DNA of 64,000 bases from Flavobacterium agrisoli (lineage in GTDB: Bacteria > Bacteroidota > Bacteroidia > Flavobacteriales > Flavobacteriaceae). Under the pieces are notes generated by a model that was not told the DNA's origin, ran no database searches, and saw nothing but the letters and a program-made list of their open reading frames with translations. The position numbers and the translations under genes were made by a program. Below, piece by piece: positions 59,026 through 64,000 of this stretch. How positions within the stretch are numbered: position 1 is the first letter of the stretch; every line of letters starts with the position of its first letter. The stretch is from positions 124,001-188,000 of the forward strand of contig NZ_JAEHFV010000005.1 in the NCBI RefSeq assembly GCF_016522065.1. Reading direction: 5' to 3'.

Positions 59026-61581
59026 TTGAGAAATAGTTTCACAAAAATAGCTTTATTTATTATAACAGGTGTTATTATCTCTGCTTGTAACGCTATTAAA
59101 AGGGTTCCCGACGGAAAAAACTTGCTCACCAAAAACACCATAATCGTTAACGAAAAAGCGGTTAATAACGAAGATGCTTTTAATCAGTTGTATCAAAAAC
59201 CAAACGGAAAATTATTAGGTTATCGTTTACGTTTGAATTTGTACAATTTAGCCAATTTAAATCCGGATTCTACTTTTCAAGCCAAATTTGATCAAAATCC
59301 GGGTCGTTACGAGCGAATGTCTAAAATTTTATCGGCTAAACAAGTCGATCGTTTGGGACAATCTTTTTTATATTCGGGTATTAATGATTTTTTCAAAAAT
59401 ACCGGCGAACCTCCTGTAATTATTGATACTACCAAAATCAACAAATCGATGTTACGTTTAAAATCCTATTATTTTAACGAAGGTTTTTTTGATGTTGAAA
59501 CAGATTACGCCATTGACAGCACGGGTGTTAAAAAAGCAAAAGTCGACTACAAAATTACTACTGGAAGTCCTTATTTAATCGATTCGGTTCGTACGACTAT
59601 TTACACACCGGTTTTAGATTCGCTACTAAAAACTACCCGAAGACAAAGTTTTTTGGTTCCGGGTCAGCAATACAAAACAACCGATTTTGAAGAAGAAAAA
59701 AACCGTATTACAACCTATTTTAGAAATCACGGTGCTTACAATTTTCAATCCAATTACATTACTTTTGATATAGATACTATCGACAAAGGAAAAAAAATCG
59801 ACATCAATTTAATCATCAGCAACTACACGTACCAAGATGGTGATTCGACACAAACACACCCTTTTAAATTATACAAAATAAGCGATGTACAAGTTTACAC
59901 CGATTACTCGCCTGCTTATGCAAAAGCTGCCATTAAAGATAGTACCAACTATAACGGCGTTACTTTGTATAGTTACGAAAAATTAAAATACCGCCCAAGA
60001 GCCATTACAGACGCCATTTTCATCAATAAAGGGGATTATTTTGCCGATAATAATACCATTTTAACTTCGCGGTATTTAAATAATTTGAAAATTTTCAACT
60101 ACCCCTCTATTCAATACGAAGTTGATAAAAGAGACCCAACCCAGCATTCCTTAATCGCAAAAATATATTTAACACCTCGTAAAAAGTTTAGTTTTGGAAC
60201 CTCGTTGGATTTCACACATTCAAACATACAGGATTTCGGAATCGGAATGAGTTTATCACAAACCATCCGAAATGTATTTAATGGAGCCGAAACTTTACAA
60301 ATTTCGGCTCGAGGAAATATTGGTGCTTCTAAAGATTTTGCTAATCCTAAAAATGTATTTTTCAATGCTAACGAATTTGGAGTTGATTTAAGTTTGAATT
60401 TTCCTCGAATTTTATTTCCGGTTAAGACAGAAAAAATCATCCCGAAAAGCATGATTCCGTCTACTTCATTATCAGGAGGTTTTTCCAAACAAAATAATAT
60501 TGGTTTAGACAAAGAAAATTTCACCAGTACTTTTACCTATAACTGGACGCCAAAACGAAATCAAACGGCCAGATTGGATTTATTCAATGCGCAATATGTA
60601 CGTAATTTGAATCCGGACAATTACTTTAATGTGTATACCTCTTCTTATGAGTCGTTAAATGATATTGCCCAATTTTACAATACCGATCCAGCAAACGTAG
60701 ATACAGATGGCAATTTAATTATCAACTCCGGAACCACGAATTTTACCAACGAAGTGCTTTCGAACCAAACCGCATTATCACCTAATGATAAAGACTATCA
60801 AACAGTTGAAAGTATTGAAGAAAGACGCATTCGATTATCCGAAAACGACTTTATTTTAGCTACCAATTTCACTTTCACCAAAACCACAAAACGTAATTTA
60901 CAGGACAATAATTTCTATGTAATCAAAGCAAAGATTGAATCGGCAGGGACTTTGTTATCCTTATTTTCGAAAGCAGCCAATTTGAAGAAAAACGACAACG
61001 GCAACTACGAAATTTTTAATTTGGAATATTCCGAATACATAAAAACCGAATTCGATTATATCAAACACTGGGATTTTTCTAGAGAAAATGTGGTTGCTAT
61101 CCGTAGCTTTTTCGGAATTGCAATACCATTTGGCAATGCCGATTATATTCCGTTTTCACGAAGTTATTATTCTGGTGGTTCTAATGATAATCGAGCTTGG
61201 CAACCTTATGCTTTAGGGCCTGGAAGCACGAATGCTAAAAATGATTTTAACGAAGCCAACATGAAAATTGCCCTAAGTGGCGAATACCGCTTTAAAGTTT
61301 TAGGCGATTTTAAAGGTGCTATTTTTGTAGATGCGGGCAATATTTGGAACATTGCCGATAACGTAATTGATTCGGAAGCACGTTTTGACAATTTAAAAGA
61401 TTTGAAAGAAATTGCAGTAGGCACCGGATATGGTTTTCGATACGATTTAAGCTTCTTTGTGATACGATTAGACTTAGGCTTTAAACTGTACAATCCTGCA
61501 AATGAATCGGGAAAAAGGTGGTTTAAAGATTTTAATTTAGGTAAATCCGTTTTAAATTTTGGTATAAATTATCCATTCTAA
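59026..61581 (+). CDS. tamL: TamL-type BamA/TamA-family outer-membrane lipoprotein
   Basis: The 851-residue protein starts (TTG) with MRNSFTKIALFIITGVIISAC, a lipoprotein signal with Cys21. POTRA-like strands follow (IIVNEKAVNNEDAFNQLY, KINKSMLRLKSYYFNEGFFDVETDY). The C-terminal half is a 16-strand Omp85 barrel (FSFGTSLDFTHSNIQDFGIGMSL, SYYSGGSNDNRAWQPYALGPG; ends LNFGINYPF). Lipid-anchored TamA relatives with TamB partners are called TamL in Bacteroidota. The barrel motif RAWQ(P/Y) is characteristic. TamB is not in the window. Confidence 0.88.
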   Translation: MRNSFTKIALFIITGVIISACNAIKRVPDGKNLLTKNTIIVNEKAVNNEDAFNQLYQKPNGKLLGYRLRLNLYNLANLNPDSTFQAKFDQNPGRYERMSKILSAKQVDRLGQSFLYSGINDFFKNTGEPPVIIDTTKINKSMLRLKSYYFNEGFFDVETDYAIDSTGVKKAKVDYKITTGSPYLIDSVRTTIYTPVLDSLLKTTRRQSFLVPGQQYKTTDFEEEKNRITTYFRNHGAYNFQSNYITFDIDTIDKGKKIDINLIISNYTYQDGDSTQTHPFKLYKISDVQVYTDYSPAYAKAAIKDSTNYNGVTLYSYEKLKYRPRAITDAIFINKGDYFADNNTILTSRYLNNLKIFNYPSIQYEVDKRDPTQHSLIAKIYLTPRKKFSFGTSLDFTHSNIQDFGIGMSLSQTIRNVFNGAETLQISARGNIGASKDFANPKNVFFNANEFGVDLSLNFPRILFPVKTEKIIPKSMIPSTSLSGGFSKQNNIGLDKENFTSTFTYNWTPKRNQTARLDLFNAQYVRNLNPDNYFNVYTSSYESLNDIAQFYNTDPANVDTDGNLIINSGTTNFTNEVLSNQTALSPNDKDYQTVESIEERRIRLSENDFILATNFTFTKTTKRNLQDNNFYVIKAKIESAGTLLSLFSKAANLKKNDNGNYEIFNLEYSEYIKTEFDYIKHWDFSRENVVAIRSFFGIAIPFGNADYIPFSRSYYSGGSNDNRAWQPYALGPGSTNAKNDFNEANMKIALSGEYRFKVLGDFKGAIFVDAGNIWNIADNVIDSEARFDNLKDLKEIAVGTGYGFRYDLSFFVIRLDLGFKLYNPANESGKRWFKDFNLGKSVLNFGINYPF

Positions 61582-61595
61582 TGCTAATTAATTCT

Positions 61596-61603
61596 TATTT
61601 TTG
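61596..61603 (+). promoter_or_regulatory. fbaA -7 promoter box
   Basis: TATTTTTG is a perfect box 34 bases before the fbaA start. It lies in the short gap after the tamL stop. Confidence 0.6.
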
Positions 61604-61637
61604 CTACCTAAAACTAAAAAACTAAAAGACTTAAAAA

Positions 61638-62705
61638 ATGACACACAACATCAAACCCGGCGTAGCCACTGGAGATCAAGTTCAGGAAATTTTTAAATAT
61701 GCAAAAGAAAAAGGATTTGCGCTTCCTGCTGTAAACGTAACTGGTTCAAGCACTATCAATGGTGTTTTGGAAACAGCTGCAAAACTTAACGCTCCCGTAA
61801 TTATTCAGTTTTCTAATGGTGGAGCACAATTTAATGCTGGAAAAGGTCTTTCAAACGCTAATGAAAAAGCGGCCATTGCAGGCGGTATTGCTGGTGCAAA
61901 ACACATCCATACTTTAGCCGAAGCGTATGGCGCTACCGTTATTTTACATACCGACCACTGCGCTAAAAAATTATTACCGTGGATTGATGGTTTATTAGAT
62001 GCTTCTGAAAAACATTTTGCCGAAACAGGAAAACCGCTTTTTAGCTCTCACATGATTGATCTTTCAGAAGAACCAATTGAAGAAAATATTGAAATTTGCG
62101 CAGCATATTTAGCTCGAATGAGCAAAATGGGAATGACTTTGGAAATTGAATTAGGAATTACTGGAGGTGAAGAAGATGGTGTAGACAACTCGGATGTAGA
62201 CAGCTCTAAATTATATACTCAACCAGAAGAAGTGGCTTATGCTTACGAAGAATTAGCCAAAATAAGTCCTCGTTTTACCATTGCTGCTGCTTTCGGAAAC
62301 GTACACGGTGTTTACAAACCTGGTAACGTAAAATTGACTCCGAAAATTTTGAAAAATTCGCAAGAATATGTTCAAAATAAATTCAACACCGGAGAAAATC
62401 CAGTTGATTTTGTTTTTCACGGAGGTTCTGGTTCGACATTAGACGAAATTAGAGAAGCCATTGGATATGGTGTAATCAAAATGAATATCGATACCGATTT
62501 GCAGTTTGCCTTTACCGAAGGAATTCGTGATTATATGACGCAAAACATCGAGTACTTAAAAACACAAATTGGAAATCCAGAAGGAGCTGATGCTCCAAAT
62601 AAAAAACATTATGACCCTAGAAAATGGGTTCGCGAAGGAGAAATTACATTCAATAAAAGATTAGAACAAGCCTTCGCCGACTTGAATAACGTAAATACAT
62701 TATAG
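61638..62705 (+). CDS. fbaA: Fructose-bisphosphate aldolase, class II
   Basis: The zinc enzyme cleaves fructose 1,6-bisphosphate to two trioses in glycolysis and works in reverse in gluconeogenesis. The 355 residues include ALPAVNVTGSSTINGVLE, the zinc ligands in VILHTDHCAKK, EIELGITGGEEDGVDNSDVD, AAAFGNVHGVYKPGNVKL and FVFHGGSGSTLDEIREAI. The length matches the class IIA E. coli type. A hairpin repeat follows before accD. Confidence 0.97.
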   Translation: MTHNIKPGVATGDQVQEIFKYAKEKGFALPAVNVTGSSTINGVLETAAKLNAPVIIQFSNGGAQFNAGKGLSNANEKAAIAGGIAGAKHIHTLAEAYGATVILHTDHCAKKLLPWIDGLLDASEKHFAETGKPLFSSHMIDLSEEPIEENIEICAAYLARMSKMGMTLEIELGITGGEEDGVDNSDVDSSKLYTQPEEVAYAYEELAKISPRFTIAAAFGNVHGVYKPGNVKLTPKILKNSQEYVQNKFNTGENPVDFVFHGGSGSTLDEIREAIGYGVIKMNIDTDLQFAFTEGIRDYMTQNIEYLKTQIGNPEGADAPNKKHYDPRKWVREGEITFNKRLEQAFADLNNVNTL

Positions 62706-62717
62706 TTACCAATTAAC

Positions 62718-62770
62718 AATTGATAATTGATAATTCTAAATTATTAATTGTCAATTATCAATTATCAATT
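62718..62770. repeat. AT-rich 18-bp inverted repeat between fbaA and accD
   Basis: AATTGATAATTGATAATT (62718-62735) and its exact reverse complement (62753-62770) flank a 17-base loop. It ends eight bases before the accD start. The same TTGATAATTG unit is a frequent flavobacterial intergenic motif. Confidence 0.7.
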
Positions 62771-62777
62771 AATAAAT

Positions 62778-63632
62778 ATGGCTTGGTTTAAAAGACAGGA
62801 AAAAGGAATTACGACCGCTACAGAAGACAAAATGGATGTACCAAAAGGATTATGGTACAAGTCACCTACTGGAAAAATAATTGATGCAGACGAATTAGCA
62901 CGCAACTTATTTGTTAGTCCAGAAGATGATTTCCATGTTAGAATTGGAAGCGCAACGTATTTTGAAATATTATTTGACAACAACGAATTTGTGGAATTGG
63001 ATGCCAATATGACCTCTAAAGACCCTTTACATTTTGTTGATACCAAAAAATATTCGGAGCGTTTAAAAGACGTAATGGAAAAAACACAACTAAAAGATGC
63101 GGTTCGTACTGGAGTAGGAAAATCGAAAGGAAAAGACGTTGTGATTTGCTGTATGGATTTTGCTTTTATTGGTGGTTCTATGGGAGCTGTGGTAGGTGAA
63201 AAAATTGCAAGAGGAATTGATCATGCCATCAAAAACAAAATGCCTTTCATCATGATTTCAAAATCGGGTGGAGCTCGTATGATGGAAGCCGCTTACTCCT
63301 TAATGCAATTGGCTAAAACTTCTGTAAAATTAGCACAACTAGCCGATGCAAAATTACCTTACATTTCGTTATGTACCGATCCAACCACTGGAGGAACAAC
63401 AGCCTCGTATGCCATGTTAGGAGATATTAATATTGCTGAACCTGGCGCTTTAATTGGTTTTGCTGGTCCTCGAGTTGTAAAAGATACCACAGGTAAAGAT
63501 TTACCAGAAGGCTTTCAAACTTCCGAGTTTTTGTTAGAGCATGGTTTCCTTGATTTTATCACACCAAGAAAAGATTTAAAAGACCGAATTAATTTGTATA
63601 TTGATTTGATTCAGAATAATGAGATACGCTAG
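62778..63632 (+). CDS. accD: Acetyl-CoA carboxylase carboxyltransferase, beta subunit
   Basis: AccD, with AccA, transfers the carboxyl group to acetyl-CoA in fatty-acid synthesis. The 284 residues contain [83 protein letters not shown] and [11 protein letters not shown]. The N-terminal zinc ribbon of the family (CPxCG and CPKCGHH) is rewritten as KSPTGKI and [12 protein letters not shown], so no zinc can bind there. The start is at MAWFKRQE; an ATG at 62748 lies inside the AT-rich hairpin. Confidence 0.96.
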   Translation: MAWFKRQEKGITTATEDKMDVPKGLWYKSPTGKIIDADELARNLFVSPEDDFHVRIGSATYFEILFDNNEFVELDANMTSKDPLHFVDTKKYSERLKDVMEKTQLKDAVRTGVGKSKGKDVVICCMDFAFIGGSMGAVVGEKIARGIDHAIKNKMPFIMISKSGGARMMEAAYSLMQLAKTSVKLAQLADAKLPYISLCTDPTTGGTTASYAMLGDINIAEPGALIGFAGPRVVKDTTGKDLPEGFQTSEFLLEHGFLDFITPRKDLKDRINLYIDLIQNNEIR

Positions 63633-63643
63633 TATCAAAACTC

Positions 63644-63675
63644 AAAAAGCCGTTTCAATTGAAGCGGCTTTTTTT
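63644..63675 (+). terminator. accD terminator
   Basis: AAAGCCG and CGGCTTT form the outer stem, with TTCAATTGAA pairing inside, followed by a run of T. Confidence 0.85.
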
Positions 63676-63769
63676 ATCATATTAAGGCGCAAAATTTAGG
63701 TATCAATAAGATGCTTGGGCTAGCAATAAAAGCTCGCTGAGGCTAGTTATCCTTTTTTAAAGTCCAATT

Positions 63770-63979
63770 TTAAACAGCAGTTGTTCTTCCACTTAAAAAA
63801 TAGAATAAGCCAACAAAAAAACTAAACAGTACAAAACCCAGTGTCCAAAACAGTTTCTCAGTCTTCTGTATTTTCTTAGAACTGTTTACTTCATAGATAC
63901 CAATAATGACATAAGCGAGAGTCAAAATTATTCCAATTATTAGAAAAATGGAAGCATACTCTTGATGCGTAATTTTCAT
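63770..63979 (-). CDS. Two-helix membrane protein of unknown function
   Basis: The 69-residue frame begins MKITHQEYASIFLIIGIILTLAYVIIGIYEV, a membrane segment. A basic loop (SSKKIQKTEK) follows, then a second segment (LFWTLGFVLFSFFVGLFYFLSG). The positive loop suggests it faces the cytoplasm. I know no family. It is convergent with accD. Confidence 0.62.
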   Translation of the reverse strand: MKITHQEYASIFLIIGIILTLAYVIIGIYEVNSSKKIQKTEKLFWTLGFVLFSFFVGLFYFLSGRTTAV

Positions 63980-64000
63980 AAACGCTCCGATGAGCGAAAA

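Overview
The window is one contiguous, AT-rich, gene-dense chromosomal segment from a gliding flavobacterium, most likely the genus Flavobacterium or a close relative (Bacteroidota). The evidence is a GldA gliding ABC ATPase, a PorT/SprT type IX secretion protein, a TamL-type lipoprotein BamA homologue, a MetX-aspartokinase-homoserine dehydrogenase fusion, an AccD without its zinc cysteines, and A-rich rather than Shine-Dalgarno-like sequence before most starts. Many genes are preceded by the Bacteroidota -7 box TAnnTTTG, often with TTG or TTTG about 18-21 bases upstream. I found no rRNA, tRNA, transposase, integrase, phage gene or CRISPR array.

Layout. 1-8.2 kb: ssb (partial), mutY, HU, a 30-residue basic protein, RNase G, tadA, a TonB-like protein, dxs and a DUF3078 protein. 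8.2-15.8 kb: dgt, an Lrp regulator divergent from metE, gldA, a repeat lipoprotein and a PLP decarboxylase. 16-29.5 kb (minus strand): metF and a split metH, then an assimilatory sulfate reduction operon (cysH, cysD, cysN, sulfite reductase, cobA, siroheme synthase, ferredoxin-NADP reductase). 29.7-36.4 kb: a TauE/SafE permease, then a minus-strand methionine operon (SAM-I riboswitch, metX-thrA fusion, OsmC, metZ, Rrf2 regulator). 36.4-38.0 kb: a large intergenic region with short ORFs and terminator hairpins on the minus strand. 38.0-47.8 kb: metK behind a SAM-II-like riboswitch, a secreted protein plus deoxynucleoside kinase, a membrane pyrophosphatase, soluble pyrophosphatase, a DUF5686 outer-membrane protein and pdhB. 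48-64 kb: a TPR histidine kinase and response regulator, etfBA, a bifunctional nuclease, thyA, folA, ubiE, porT, an rRNA/tRNA methyltransferase, tamL, fbaA, accD and a small membrane protein.

The core theme from 10 to 39 kb is sulfur and methionine metabolism: sulfate to sulfide (CysDN, CysH, sulfite reductase with siroheme made by CobA/CysG-N, electrons probably through the ferredoxin-NADP reductase), aspartate to acylhomoserine (MetX-AK-HSD), direct sulfhydrylation to homocysteine (MetZ), methylation by MetE or by MetF plus split MetH, and conversion to SAM by MetK. Control is by at least two different SAM riboswitch classes, a probable Rrf2 operator at the sulfate operon and an Lrp regulator beside metE.

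The most unusual part is 36.4-37.8 kb, between the two riboswitches. Three Met/Cys-containing mini-ORFs (22, 28 and 25 codons) each end 23-29 bases before a strong terminator hairpin. Two of these modules are followed by 52- and 66-residue ORFs with matching C-termini ending in LFI. It looks like a tandem, possibly ribosome-controlled attenuation array feeding small proteins of unknown function.
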